DNA from: Streptomyces graminofaciens
Lineage (GTDB): Bacteria > Actinomycetota > Actinomycetes > Streptomycetales > Streptomycetaceae
Direction of reading: 5' to 3'
Length of the DNA: 64,000 bases
Assembly (NCBI RefSeq): GCF_030294945.1
Contig: NZ_AP018448.1
Span: forward strand, 8,590,501-8,654,500
Position numbers and translations under genes: made by a program. Of the stretch, positions 34,056-44,532 are shown in pieces; positions within the stretch are counted from its first letter, which is position 1; each line of letters opens with the position of its first letter. The notes below the pieces were generated by a model, which was given only the letters and a program-made list of their open reading frames with translations, searched no databases and had not been told where the DNA came from.

Positions 34056-35606
34056 TCACCCGGGGTGGGCGACCCGGGCGATCAGTTCCCTCTTGAGGAC
34101 CTTTCCGCTGGGGCCGAGGGGGAAGGCGTCGACGAACAGCACCTCGCGCGGGTACTTGTACGCCGCCATCCGTTCCTTCGCCCAGGCCACGATCTCCGCG
34201 GCGAGCGCGGCGTCCTGCTTCGTGCCCGGCCGGGCCACGACCACCGCGTACACCTCCTCGCCATGGACCTCGTGCGGGATGCCGATGACGGCGACCTGGT
34301 CGATCGCCGGGTGGCGGGTCAGCACCTCCTCCACCTCGCGGGGGTACACGTTGTAGCCGCCGCGCAGCACCATGTCCTTCTTGCGGTCGACGATGGTCAG
34401 ACAGCCGTCGGCGTCCTTGACGCCGATGTCGCCGGAGCGGAACCAGCCGTCCACGATCGCCCTGGCGGTCGCCTCGGGCCGGTTCAGATAGCCGGCCATC
34501 ACGTTGTGCCCCCGGATGACGACCTCGCCCCGCTCACCGGCGGGCAGCAGTTCGATCGCGTCCTCGACGTCCGCTCTGGCGATCTCGACGTCGACACCCC
34601 AGATCGGTCTGCCCACGGTGCCCGGTCTGCGCGGCCACGCCTTCTGGTTGTAGGCCACCACCGGAGAGGTCTCGGTCAGGCCGTAGCCCTCGTAGACCGG
34701 GCAGCCGAACGTCGCCTCGAACTCGTCGAGCACCTTCACCGGCAGCGCCGCGCCGCCCGAGAACGCGCGGTCCAGCTTCGTCGGCCGGGGGTCGGCCCGG
34801 GCCTCGGCGAGCAGTGCCAGATACATGGTCGGGACGCCCATGAACAGCGTGCAGTGCTCGCTCCCCATGAGGTCGAGCGCCTGGCGTGCGTCGAACCTCG
34901 GCATCAGCACCAGAGTCGCACCCGCCTGGAAGCAGGTGCTCATCCCGCAGATCTGGCCGAAGGTGTGGAACAGCGGCAGCGCGCCGAGCAGCACGTCGTC
35001 GGGCCGGAAGTCGAACGGTGAGTGCAGCGTCGTGGTCACGTTCATCACGACGTTGAGATGGGTGATCATCGCCCCCTTGGGGCGCCCGGTGGTGCCTGAG
35101 GTGTAGAGGACGACCGCGAGGTCACCGGGGGCGCGCGGGACGTACCGCTCGATGGGCGTGGCCGACTCCGCGAGCGCGTCGAGACGCGGCGGACCCCCGC
35201 TCTCCTGGTTCTCCTCCTTAGCCACGGTGAACACGGGGGTGCCGGTGGCCGCCGCGCCTCTGCCGCCCTCGGGCAGCAGGGGCGCGGCGCAGATCAGCGC
35301 CTTCGCGCCGGAGTCGCGCAGGACGTAGGCGATCTCGTCGGCCCGGAGCAGCGCGTGCACCGGTACGGCCACCGCGCCGAGGGCGAGGACGCCGAAGTAC
35401 GCCATCGGGAAGTGCGGTGTGTTGGGCAGGAGCAGGGCGACCTTGTCGTCGGGGCCGATGCCGTGGTCGCGCAGCACGGCGGCGTAACGCCGGGCGCCGG
35501 CCCACAGGTCGCGGTACGAGAACTTCCGCGAGTCGAAGACGACCGCCGGGTGGTCCGGGCGGCGCAGGGCGGACTCGGCGAGTACGGCGGCTACGGACAG
35601 GGACAT
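34056..35606 (-). CDS. AMP-dependent acyl-CoA ligase (or amide ligase) of the ALA synthase operon
   Basis: 516 residues. The adenylating-enzyme motifs YTSGTTGRPKGA, GYGLTETSPVV, GWFRSGDIG and DRKKDMVLRGGYNVYP are complete, ending with GPSGKVLKREL, which holds the catalytic Lys. By itself it looks like a medium- or long-chain fatty acyl-CoA ligase. In C5N clusters (asukamycin, moenomycin) an ALA synthase is joined by an ALA-CoA ligase and an amide ligase, both from this superfamily. This gene could fill the second role (inference). Start: ATG 35606, GAGG upstream, 7 bases after the preceding gene. Confidence 0.85.
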   Translation of the reverse strand: MSLSVAAVLAESALRRPDHPAVVFDSRKFSYRDLWAGARRYAAVLRDHGIGPDDKVALLLPNTPHFPMAYFGVLALGAVAVPVHALLRADEIAYVLRDSGAKALICAAPLLPEGGRGAAATGTPVFTVAKEENQESGGPPRLDALAESATPIERYVPRAPGDLAVVLYTSGTTGRPKGAMITHLNVVMNVTTTLHSPFDFRPDDVLLGALPLFHTFGQICGMSTCFQAGATLVLMPRFDARQALDLMGSEHCTLFMGVPTMYLALLAEARADPRPTKLDRAFSGGAALPVKVLDEFEATFGCPVYEGYGLTETSPVVAYNQKAWPRRPGTVGRPIWGVDVEIARADVEDAIELLPAGERGEVVIRGHNVMAGYLNRPEATARAIVDGWFRSGDIGVKDADGCLTIVDRKKDMVLRGGYNVYPREVEEVLTRHPAIDQVAVIGIPHEVHGEEVYAVVVARPGTKQDAALAAEIVAWAKERMAAYKYPREVLFVDAFPLGPSGKVLKRELIARVAHPG

Positions 35607-35613
35607 CCGCGCC

Positions 35614-37257
35614 TCAGCCGCCCGCACCCGCCGCCAGCCGCGCCCTGTCCGGTTTCCCGACACGGGTGAGGGGCAGCTCCGGGCGGATGCCGATCTCGGC
35701 CGGGACGTGCTTCGGGGAGAGCGCGGTGCTCACATGGTCGCTCAGCTCCGCGGCCGTGGCGGTGCCGCCGTCGCGCAGGACGACTGCGGCGTGCATGTGC
35801 TCGACCCGGTCCTTGTCCCGTACACAGAACACCGCCGCCTGGACGACGTCCGGATGGGCCATGAGGGTGTTCTCGACCGTCAGGGGTTGGATCTTGATCC
35901 CGTTGGTCTTGATCACATCGGCGACCCGGCCAAGGATGTGGATGTAACCGCGCTCGTCGACGCGGCCGAGGTCGCCGGTGTGCACCCAACCGTCCCTGAC
36001 CGTACGGGCGGTCAGCTCCGGGTCACCCACGTACCCGCGCATCGCGAACGGCGAGCGCACACAGATCTCCCCGGTCGCCCCGGCCGGCAGATCGGTGTGG
36101 TCGTGCTCGTCGCGGATCCGGATCTCCCCGGCCATCGGGCGCCCCACGGTGAGCCGCAGCTCGGGGTCCGCGTGCTCGGCCGGGGTGAGCATGCTGATCG
36201 CGGCGGCCTCGCTCGTGCCGTAGATCTGGAAGAGCACTTCGCCGAAGATCTTGACGGCGTCGGCCAGCCGCTCCGGGGACGCGGGGCAGCCGGTGTAGCA
36301 GAGCATCTGGAGGCTGGAGAGGTCGGTGGTGGTGACCTCCGGGTGGTCCATCAGCAGATAGAGCTGCGGGGGCGAGAGCAGCGTGCGGGTGATCCCGTGC
36401 TCCGCCACGGCCCGCAGGACCGCGCCCGCGTCGAAGCCGTCGTGGATGACCACCGATCCGCCGGACGCGAGCGAGTCGTCGGCCAGCGCGCCGCTGGAGT
36501 GGCTCATCGGCAGCGTGGCGAGATAGGCGCCCCGCCAGGCCATCGTCAGTCCGGCGGTGATGTAGCCGTTGCGCGTACGGAAGTCGACGGCGATGCCCTT
36601 GGGCCTGCCCGTCGTACCGCTGGTGTACGTCACCACGGCGGCCCGGTCGAGCGGGATCTCGACGGCGGACGGGTCGAACGCGTCGGCGTCCCCCGCAGTC
36701 ACGTCGAGCACGTCGGCGGCGAGGTCGCCCCAGCCGAGGAGGGTGGGCGGAGCGGGGAGCCGGTCGCACAGCTCGCGGGCGAGAGCGAGGTGCTCGGCGT
36801 CGACCGCCAGATGTGTCGCCCCCGTCTCCGCGAGGATGGTGAGCTTGGCGTCCGTGGCGATCCGGTCGCCGGGGTCGACCGCGTTGGTGGTCTGGAGATG
36901 GACGACGGTGGCGCCGGTGAGGTTGGCCGCGTACCGGAGGATGAGGGTCGCGGGGGAGTTGGTGACGGTCAGGATGGCGACGACGGGTGCGTCCGCGTCA
37001 TCAGAGCTTTCGCCGGCGTGTCGGCGCAGGACCTGTGCGGCGGAGCGGACCGAGCGGGTCAGCTCGTCCCCGGTCAAGGTCTCGTCGCGGCACGACAGGA
37101 CGACCTGCTCGGGTTCGGCGGACATCACCTCGAGGATCTGGCTGACGTACGTCTCGCGCGCGGAAATGGACGCGTGCGCAGGCGTGGATCCGTCTTCGGG
37201 CGTGGATCCTTCCTTGGGCATGGAGTCGTCCTCGGGCATGGATTCGTTCTCAGGCAT
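35614..37257 (-). CDS. AMP-binding ligase, candidate 5-aminolevulinate-CoA ligase
   Basis: 547 residues of the adenylate-forming family. Motifs are TYTSGTTGRPKGIAV, IYGTSEAAAISM, GWVHTGDLG and GRVADVIKTNGIKI, with the catalytic Lys in TRVGKPDRARL. It is clearly different from the downstream ligase. The operon partner is an ALA synthase, which makes ALA-CoA formation (the step before cyclisation to the C5N ring) a reasonable role, not proven. The first 30 residues are an acidic repeat (MPENES, MPEDDS, MPKEGS, TPEDGS) made of 18-bp units. The true start may be further in, for example at MSAEPEQ. Confidence 0.8.
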   Translation of the reverse strand: MPENESMPEDDSMPKEGSTPEDGSTPAHASISARETYVSQILEVMSAEPEQVVLSCRDETLTGDELTRSVRSAAQVLRRHAGESSDDADAPVVAILTVTNSPATLILRYAANLTGATVVHLQTTNAVDPGDRIATDAKLTILAETGATHLAVDAEHLALARELCDRLPAPPTLLGWGDLAADVLDVTAGDADAFDPSAVEIPLDRAAVVTYTSGTTGRPKGIAVDFRTRNGYITAGLTMAWRGAYLATLPMSHSSGALADDSLASGGSVVIHDGFDAGAVLRAVAEHGITRTLLSPPQLYLLMDHPEVTTTDLSSLQMLCYTGCPASPERLADAVKIFGEVLFQIYGTSEAAAISMLTPAEHADPELRLTVGRPMAGEIRIRDEHDHTDLPAGATGEICVRSPFAMRGYVGDPELTARTVRDGWVHTGDLGRVDERGYIHILGRVADVIKTNGIKIQPLTVENTLMAHPDVVQAAVFCVRDKDRVEHMHAAVVLRDGGTATAAELSDHVSTALSPKHVPAEIGIRPELPLTRVGKPDRARLAAGAGG

Positions 37258-37311
37258 GGAAGAGTCCCGATCTGGCGTAGGTCGGCTGCTTGAGGTCGTG
37301 CCGAGTCGACG

Positions 37312-38574
37312 TCAGACCCGTGCCGCCGAGGCCTGCTCGGGGTTCTGCGCGCGGGGCAGCTCCAGTTCCGTCCAGATGCCGTCCAGCGCCTCGACGAATT
37401 TCCGCACCTCTTCGGCGGAGTGCACGGCTCCGGGGGCGATCCGCAGGATCTCCTCGCCGACCCGGACGCTCGGCGCGTTGATCGACTGGACATAGATGCC
37501 GTGACGTTCCAGCAGGATGTCGGAGGCCTTCTTGCAGGTGGTGTCGTCGCCCACGAGGACGGACACGATGTGGGACCTGTCCGAGATGAAGGGAATTCCG
37601 TGCTCCTTGAGGAGCCGGTGCATCGACTGGGCGTTGTCGCGCAGTTTGTCGCGTTCCGTGTCCGAATTCCTCAGGTGCCGGACCGCGGCGAGACTGCCGG
37701 CCACGAATGCCGGGGGCAGCGCGGTCGTGAAGATGAAGGAGCGGGAGAGCCCGCGCACGGCGTCGATGAGGACGGAGGGGCCCGCGATATAGCCGCCGGT
37801 GGTGCCGAATCCCTTGGCCAGCGTTCCCATGATCACGGTGAACTCGTCGGCCATTCCCAGACTCGCGGCGATGCCCGCGCCCTGCGGCCCGTACATTCCG
37901 ACCGCGTGGACCTCGTCGAGGAAGGTCATCGCCTCGTACCGCTTCGCGATGTCGACGATTTCCGCGAGTGGCGCGATGTCGCCCGCCATGGAGTAGACGG
38001 ATTCCATGACGATCATCTTCGGGCGGTCGGGGTCGACCGCGGCGATCAGCTCCTCCAGATGGGCGCAGTCGTTGTGGCGGAAGATGTGCTTCTCGGCGCG
38101 GCTGTGCCGGAGGCCGTCGATGATCGAGGCGTGGTTCAGCTCGTCCGAGAAGACGACGCAGTCCTTCAGGCGCCCGGCGAGGACGGAGAGGGCGCCGTCG
38201 TTCGCGGTGTAGCCGGAGGTGAAGAGCAGCGCGTCCTCCTTGCCGTGCAGGTCCGCGAGTTCCTTTTCGAGCAGTACGTGATAGTGGTTCGTGCCGCCGA
38301 TGTTCCTGGAGCCGCCTGCTCCGGCGCCGTACTCGTCGATTATTTCCTTGATCGCGGTGAGTACGCTGGGATGCTGTCCCATTCCCAGATAGTCGTTGCT
38401 GCACCAGACGCTGATCTCTGCGGAGGTGCCGTCCAGGGTGCTCGATGCCGCCGGAAAGCGACCGGCAAGTCGGCCGATCTCCAGGAATTCCCGCTTTCCT
38501 CCGGCGGCCTCTAATTCCTTCATGTGCTGGGAAAAGGCAGGCATGTACTGGGCCATGACGAAATGCAGCTCCAT
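37312..38574 (-). CDS. 5-Aminolevulinate synthase (Shemin pathway type)
   Basis: About 420 residues. This PLP enzyme condenses glycine and succinyl-CoA to 5-aminolevulinate. The segments SVWCSNDYLGMGQHP, GAGAGGSRNIGGTNHYH, FRHNDCAHLEEL, FLDEVHAVGMYG, the PLP lysine in GTLAKGFGTTGGY, and IYVQSINAPSV fit ALA synthase rather than BioF or KBL. Streptomyces make heme ALA by the glutamyl-tRNA route. ALA synthases in this genus are known from C5N antibiotic clusters. Start: ATG 38574, or ATG 38556. It is first in a three-gene operon and has two operator-like sites directly upstream. Confidence 0.92.
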   Translation of the reverse strand: MELHFVMAQYMPAFSQHMKELEAAGGKREFLEIGRLAGRFPAASSTLDGTSAEISVWCSNDYLGMGQHPSVLTAIKEIIDEYGAGAGGSRNIGGTNHYHVLLEKELADLHGKEDALLFTSGYTANDGALSVLAGRLKDCVVFSDELNHASIIDGLRHSRAEKHIFRHNDCAHLEELIAAVDPDRPKMIVMESVYSMAGDIAPLAEIVDIAKRYEAMTFLDEVHAVGMYGPQGAGIAASLGMADEFTVIMGTLAKGFGTTGGYIAGPSVLIDAVRGLSRSFIFTTALPPAFVAGSLAAVRHLRNSDTERDKLRDNAQSMHRLLKEHGIPFISDRSHIVSVLVGDDTTCKKASDILLERHGIYVQSINAPSVRVGEEILRIAPGAVHSAEEVRKFVEALDGIWTELELPRAQNPEQASAARV

Positions 38575-38589
38575 CCCGTTTTGCGTCGG

Positions 38590-38630
38590 CAATGGGCGGG
38601 TCACCATTGGGCAATGGGCGGTCACCATTG
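38590..38630. promoter_or_regulatory. Two tandem palindromic sites upstream of the ALA synthase
   Basis: CAATGG-N8-CCATTG (38590-38609) and CAATGG-N7-CCATTG (38612-38630) are near-identical over their whole length. They begin 22 bp apart, two helical turns, 16-56 bases before the ALA synthase ATG. The arrangement suggests a cooperatively bound dimeric regulator. The repeat can also be read as 21/22-bp spaced direct repeats, as for SARP activators. Confidence 0.6.
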
Positions 38631-38776
38631 TCCGAGTCGGAAGAGATTCTCCCGGCGGGCCATATCGTCTGGGTATCGCGGGCCGCGACACGGGGCCCGA
38701 CGTGCGGGGTGGTTCATGGTCCGGGGAGGGGTGGGGGAGCGGTGGAGTGTTCCGTACGGCTACGTATGCTCGGCTC

Positions 38777-39130
38777 ATGAACGACAGCAGCGCGCTCGAC
38801 CCCGAGGACCGCAAGATCGTGACCCTGGCCCGTTCCGCGCGGGCCCGCAACGGTGTGCCCGAGGGCGCTGCCGTGCGCGACGACACGGGGCGTACGTATG
38901 TCGCCGGCACGGTGGCCCTGGATTCCCTCCGGCTGAGCGCCCTCCGTACGGCGGTGGCGATGGCGGTGGCGTCCGGGGCGAAGTCTCTGGAGGCGGCGGC
39001 GGTGGTGACGGACGCGGGGACCGTCCCGGAGGAGGACCGCGCGGCCGTGCGGGACCTCGGTGGCGTGGGGACGCCGGTGTTGGTGGCCGGGGTGGACGGT
39101 GTGGTGCGGGTGACGCTCACGGCGGGTTGA
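38777..39130 (+). CDS. Cytidine deaminase-like protein lacking zinc ligands
   Basis: 117 residues with the fold-level pattern of small cytidine deaminases (GRTYVAGTVALDSL, then SALRTAVAMAVASGAKSLEAAAVV). The catalytic C/H-A-E and P-C-x-x-C motifs are absent, and the protein has no cysteine or histidine at all. It therefore cannot be a zinc deaminase. It may be a structural or regulatory relic; Streptomyces homologues are usually just named cytidine deaminase. Start: ATG 38777. It is divergent from the ALA synthase operon. In the standard Streptomyces order this gene sits between the phoH operon and era. Confidence 0.7.
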   Translation: MNDSSALDPEDRKIVTLARSARARNGVPEGAAVRDDTGRTYVAGTVALDSLRLSALRTAVAMAVASGAKSLEAAAVVTDAGTVPEEDRAAVRDLGGVGTPVLVAGVDGVVRVTLTAG

Positions 39131-39431
39131 GTTTCCTCGCCCCCGCCGCCCCCCACCCACCGAACGACTTCGGCCACTTTCCCCGCCGCAACCACAACCC
39201 GCACCCCGTCTCTTGCAATCGCAGGCCCTCCACGTCTCAATGGAACCCGCCGATCCGACGGACCGTCAGATTCCGTTCCACCGGCGGTAGTTGGCCGTGG
39301 ACCGTCGCCCCCGAGGCCACACCACGACCACCGTCGGACCGCTCCGCGCGGGCCACCCGCTGCACCGTCCCCACACGGCAGGTCCCGCACGGCCCCCCAC
39401 CCGGCCCGTACGAGGAAAGGGAAGCCCACCG
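39131..39431. other. Intergenic region before the secreted-protein operon
   Basis: No gene is supported. It is C-rich at 39140-39240 and contains the short inverted repeat GACGG-A-CCGTC at 39258-39268. A promoter for the secreted proteins should lie here, but no clear -10/-35 pair stands out. Confidence 0.4.
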
Positions 39432-39941
39432 ATGAGACGCTCACTCACCCGCTCACGTACACGCCCGCACCCGCGCAAACACCGCACCCTCGGCGTGGCC
39501 CTCGCCACGGGGGCCCTCGCCACAGGTGCCCTCGCGTTCGCACCGGGCGCCGCCGCCGTCACCCCGGCCACCGCCACGATCACCGCGAACTGCGGTATCT
39601 ACGGCTCCGGCCAGGCCACGCTCACGGCGACCCAGTCCGGCACGGCCGCCACCATCACCCTCACCTCCTCCATCGCCGCCCCGCTCGCCCTCTCCGCGGA
39701 CTCGATCACCTCGACGCTCACCTTTGTGAAGGCGAGCGGCGGCACGACCGTGTTCAGTGGCACCAAGAACCCGGCGATGGCCACCGGCGACGCCGTCACC
39801 GTGGGCCCGCTCTCCGGCACGGTGGCCCCCGGCGACAGCCTGGACGCGTACGGCGGCTCCCTGAAGATGGTCATCTTCGGGATCACCGTGACCTGCAGGG
39901 CGCAGGGACCGCAGTTGCCCGGCCCCTTCGTGTTCGACTGA
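39432..39941 (+). CDS. Secreted protein, DUF6801-like
   Basis: 169 residues. An Arg-rich n-region and hydrophobic stretch (about 1-43, ending GAAAVTPA) form a signal peptide. The mature part is a beta-rich domain with two cysteines (ANCGIYG near the start, VTCRAQG near the end), and SIAAPLALSADSI and GTVAPGDSLDAY. The pattern recalls the N-terminal domain of the next gene's product, so the two are probably paralogous surface or envelope proteins. Start: ATG 39432, with a weak GGGAAG upstream. A hairpin follows the gene. Function unknown. Confidence 0.7.
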   Translation: MRRSLTRSRTRPHPRKHRTLGVALATGALATGALAFAPGAAAVTPATATITANCGIYGSGQATLTATQSGTAATITLTSSIAAPLALSADSITSTLTFVKASGGTTVFSGTKNPAMATGDAVTVGPLSGTVAPGDSLDAYGGSLKMVIFGITVTCRAQGPQLPGPFVFD

Positions 39942-39966
39942 GCCCGACCCCGTTCCACGCATCAGC

Positions 39967-39995
39967 CCCCGCGTCCCTGAGAGGGGGACGCGGGG
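39967..39995 (+). terminator. Hairpin after the first secreted-protein gene
   Basis: CCCCGCGTCCC pairs with GGGACGCGGGG over a 7-base loop, 25 bases after the stop. It may be partial, since the next gene on the strand continues the theme. Confidence 0.6.
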
Positions 39996-40129
39996 CCCTC
40001 CGCACCAGAACTGACGGGTCATCACCAAATTTCCGCGTCTCCATTGACTTCTCACCCGACCCACCCGTCAATGGCCCCCTGTCGGCGCAGAAGAGCCGCT
40101 GCGCACGCATCCCTCAGGAGGGGCTTCCC

Positions 40130-41500
40130 ATGGGTACTAGGGATACAAGGGACACCAGGGGTACGGGGAGGCCGCCACCGGCCGCCCGAAGACGGCGTAT
40201 CGCCGCGCTGCTCGGCGCGACCGCGCTCGCGGTCACCGCGGGCGGCACGCTGGCCGCCCCGGCCGGCGCCGCCTCCGCCCAGTCCACCGACGTGGACTTC
40301 GCGACGCACTGTGTCCCGCCGCCCATCGCGGGCCTCCCCGCGATCGACGGCACCACCACCGCGAACATCGCCGTGAGCGACACGACGCCCCAGGTCGGCG
40401 ACACGGTCACCGTCACCTACACCGTGGTCAAACCGGCCGCGAGCAACCCCACCGACCTCGCCCTGCCGGCCGACATCATGACCCCCACCGGCAAGGTCGC
40501 CCTCGGCGGCGCGCAGACCGGTGACGTCACGGTCGCGGGCCCGAAGAAGAACGACCCGGTGCCGGGCCGCGGCGCCTTCCCGTCGTTCTCGATGACCGGC
40601 ACCTTCACGGTCACCCAGCCGGGCACGATCACCCTGTCGCCCGGCGACTACAACATCCACACCAGCTACATCCTGGAGCTGGACACCCCCTGCACGGTGA
40701 CCAACCCGCCCGCCCCGGTGTCGGAGAGCGTCACCGCGACGGAGGTCGGTCAGCCCAACACCCGTGCCATCGAGCTGGGTTCGGCCTCCGGCGCCCCCGG
40801 TGACGCCGTCACCGTCACGGGCAGCGACTTCACGCCGGGCGCCACCGTCACCCTGGCCGGCCGGGCCGGGGACACCCAGACCGCTGACACGGCGACCGTG
40901 ACCGCCGACGGCTCGGGCGCCTTCAGTGGCTCGCTCGTCGTCAACGACCGCACGACGACCGGTGTCGTCGCGTACGAGGGGAGCGCGTGGAGCGCGGAGA
41001 AGGGCGCCGGTCCCGCCGTGTACGTCGTCGTCGACGACACCCCGGTCCCGGAGGGGAGCCAGAAGATCACCACCACCGTGCGCGCGGGCACCCTCTCCAT
41101 GACCCAGACCGGGGACACCGTCCAGCTGTCACCGGTCGAGTACGGCAAGGGCGGGGCGTCGACCGGCGACCTGCGGACGGTGACCGTCAAGGACTTCCGC
41201 GGCGGCCCCGCGGGCTGGTCCCTGACCGGCAAGGTCACCGACTTCACCGGTCCAGGCGCCAAGATCGACGCCGGGAAGCTCAGTTGGACCCCGGCGTGCG
41301 TCACCCAGGCGGGCAGCCCGAGCACCTGCCGGGCCGGTTCCGCCGGCACGGTCGGCACCTCGGGGGCGACCCTCGCGTCCACCCCCGACGCCACGCTCAC
41401 CGGCGGCGAGTTCACCGTCGACGCCAAGCTCTCCCTGGACGTACCGGCGTTCACGCCCGTGGGCTCGTACTCCGGCGTCCTCACCCTCACGCTCACGTGA
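40130..41500 (+). CDS. Secreted protein with C-terminal WxL-like domain
   Basis: 456 residues. The signal peptide spans about residues 20-48 (ending PAGAASA). A first domain with C-x-n-PCT cysteines (HCVPPP and DTPCTVTNPPAP) follows, then an Ig-like module (GAPGDAVTVTGSDFTPGATV) and a C-terminal part with GGPAGWSLTGKVTDF, LSWTPACVT and the final SYSGVLTLTLT. The last part resembles WxL surface domains, including the terminal Y-x-G-x-L-T-x-T-L strand. AGGAGG lies eight bases before ATG 40130. The next gene encodes the matching DUF916-type partner, which supports a WxL-like surface system. Confidence 0.75.
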   Translation: MGTRDTRDTRGTGRPPPAARRRRIAALLGATALAVTAGGTLAAPAGAASAQSTDVDFATHCVPPPIAGLPAIDGTTTANIAVSDTTPQVGDTVTVTYTVVKPAASNPTDLALPADIMTPTGKVALGGAQTGDVTVAGPKKNDPVPGRGAFPSFSMTGTFTVTQPGTITLSPGDYNIHTSYILELDTPCTVTNPPAPVSESVTATEVGQPNTRAIELGSASGAPGDAVTVTGSDFTPGATVTLAGRAGDTQTADTATVTADGSGAFSGSLVVNDRTTTGVVAYEGSAWSAEKGAGPAVYVVVDDTPVPEGSQKITTTVRAGTLSMTQTGDTVQLSPVEYGKGGASTGDLRTVTVKDFRGGPAGWSLTGKVTDFTGPGAKIDAGKLSWTPACVTQAGSPSTCRAGSAGTVGTSGATLASTPDATLTGGEFTVDAKLSLDVPAFTPVGSYSGVLTLTLT

Positions 41501-41571
41501 CCGTACGGGCGCCCGTCCCCGACGGGTCCGCACCCGCCCGTCCGTCCTCGCTCACGTGGGGGTCCGCACCC

Positions 41572-42588
41572 ATGCGCAAGCTGTACGTCCTGCTGCTCTG
41601 CCTCTTCTTCACGGCCGCCGCCGGCCCCGCGTACGCCGCCGACAACGGCAGCTGGTCCGTGTACCCGATCTCCTCGCAGATCTCCACGCGCCCGTACTTC
41701 GTCCTCACCGCCGACCCCGGGCAGACCGTCGAGGACAAGGTGGTCGTCGCCAACAAGACGGGGAAGCCGCTGACCTTCCGGCTGTACGCGGCCGATGCCT
41801 ACAACACCGCGCGTGACGGCGGTTTCGCCGTGCGGACGCTGAAGGAGCGGATGCGGGGCGTGGGGGCGTGGGCGAAGCCCGCGAAGTCCCGGGTGACCGT
41901 GCCCGCCCACGGCAGGGTCACCGTTCCCGTCACGATCCGGGTGCCCGAGGACGCCGAACCGGGCGACCATCCGGGCGCGCTGGTGGCGCTGGACGAGCGG
42001 GTCGACCGCGGCGAGGGCTCGGTGGCGCTCGGCGTGCAACGTGCCGTCGGCGCCCGGATCTACCTCCGCGTGGGCGGCCCGACCCTCCCCGCGCTGGCCG
42101 TCGAGGACTTCCGCCTGACCCGCCACCAGCCTCTCGTCCCCGGCCTCGGCGACAGCACGGCGACGGTCTCCTACACCCTCCACAACACCGGCAACGTCAC
42201 CCTGAGCCCGAAGGTGGAGCTGAGGGCCGAGGGCCTGTTCGGCCGTACGCTGCTGGCCCGCGACCTGACGAAGGTCCCCTCCGAGCTGCTGCCCGGCCAG
42301 AGCGTACGGCTCAGCGAACAGTGGCGGGGCGCGCCTCAGCTCGACTGGGGCGACGTGACGCTCACGGCGAGCGCGAAGGACACCCGGGAGTCGGCGGGCG
42401 CGTCCTTCCTGGCGGTGCCGTGGCTGATGGCGGCGATCCTGCTGGCCGCGGCGGCCGTAGGAACGTTCCTGCTGGTCAGGTCGCGGCGGAGGCGAGCCTC
42501 GGCCAGGAGCGTGACCAGCGCGAACGCCGTGCCGGCGGGGGAGCCGCGGGAGGCGCTTCACGTGTCGTCTCGAGCTCCGCGACGCTGA
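41572..42588 (+). CDS. DUF916-type WxL-interacting membrane protein
   Basis: 338 residues. A signal peptide spans 1-22 (LYVLLLCLFFTAAAGPAYAA). A DUF916-like domain follows with WSVYPISS, YFVLTADPGQTVEDKVVVAN and TVPVTIRVPEDAEPGDHPGAL. A second beta-rich domain contains TATVSYTLHNTGNVTLSP. One C-terminal membrane helix (LMAAILLAAAAVGTFLLV) has an Arg-rich cytoplasmic tail. In Firmicutes, proteins of this build bind WxL proteins and peptidoglycan. It lies 71 bases after the WxL-like gene and is likely in the same operon. Confidence 0.8.
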   Translation: MRKLYVLLLCLFFTAAAGPAYAADNGSWSVYPISSQISTRPYFVLTADPGQTVEDKVVVANKTGKPLTFRLYAADAYNTARDGGFAVRTLKERMRGVGAWAKPAKSRVTVPAHGRVTVPVTIRVPEDAEPGDHPGALVALDERVDRGEGSVALGVQRAVGARIYLRVGGPTLPALAVEDFRLTRHQPLVPGLGDSTATVSYTLHNTGNVTLSPKVELRAEGLFGRTLLARDLTKVPSELLPGQSVRLSEQWRGAPQLDWGDVTLTASAKDTRESAGASFLAVPWLMAAILLAAAAVGTFLLVRSRRRRASARSVTSANAVPAGEPREALHVSSRAPRR

Positions 42589-42607
42589 TCCCCATGACGC
42601 CTCCGTC

Positions 42608-44439
<1,832 letters not shown>

Positions 44440-44532
44440 CGCCGGGTAGTTGACCTTGAACTTCCAGCTCACGACGTACGAGAGAGGGCTTCGCGTACGG
44501 CGGGGCTCTGTCGATCAGGGACAATGGGCGCC

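Noticed and set aside
34056..38574. ALA synthase operon as the heme pathway of this organism
   Set aside because: Actinomycetes use the glutamyl-tRNA route, and two AMP-ligases have no place in heme synthesis. This cannot be fully excluded without the rest of the genome.
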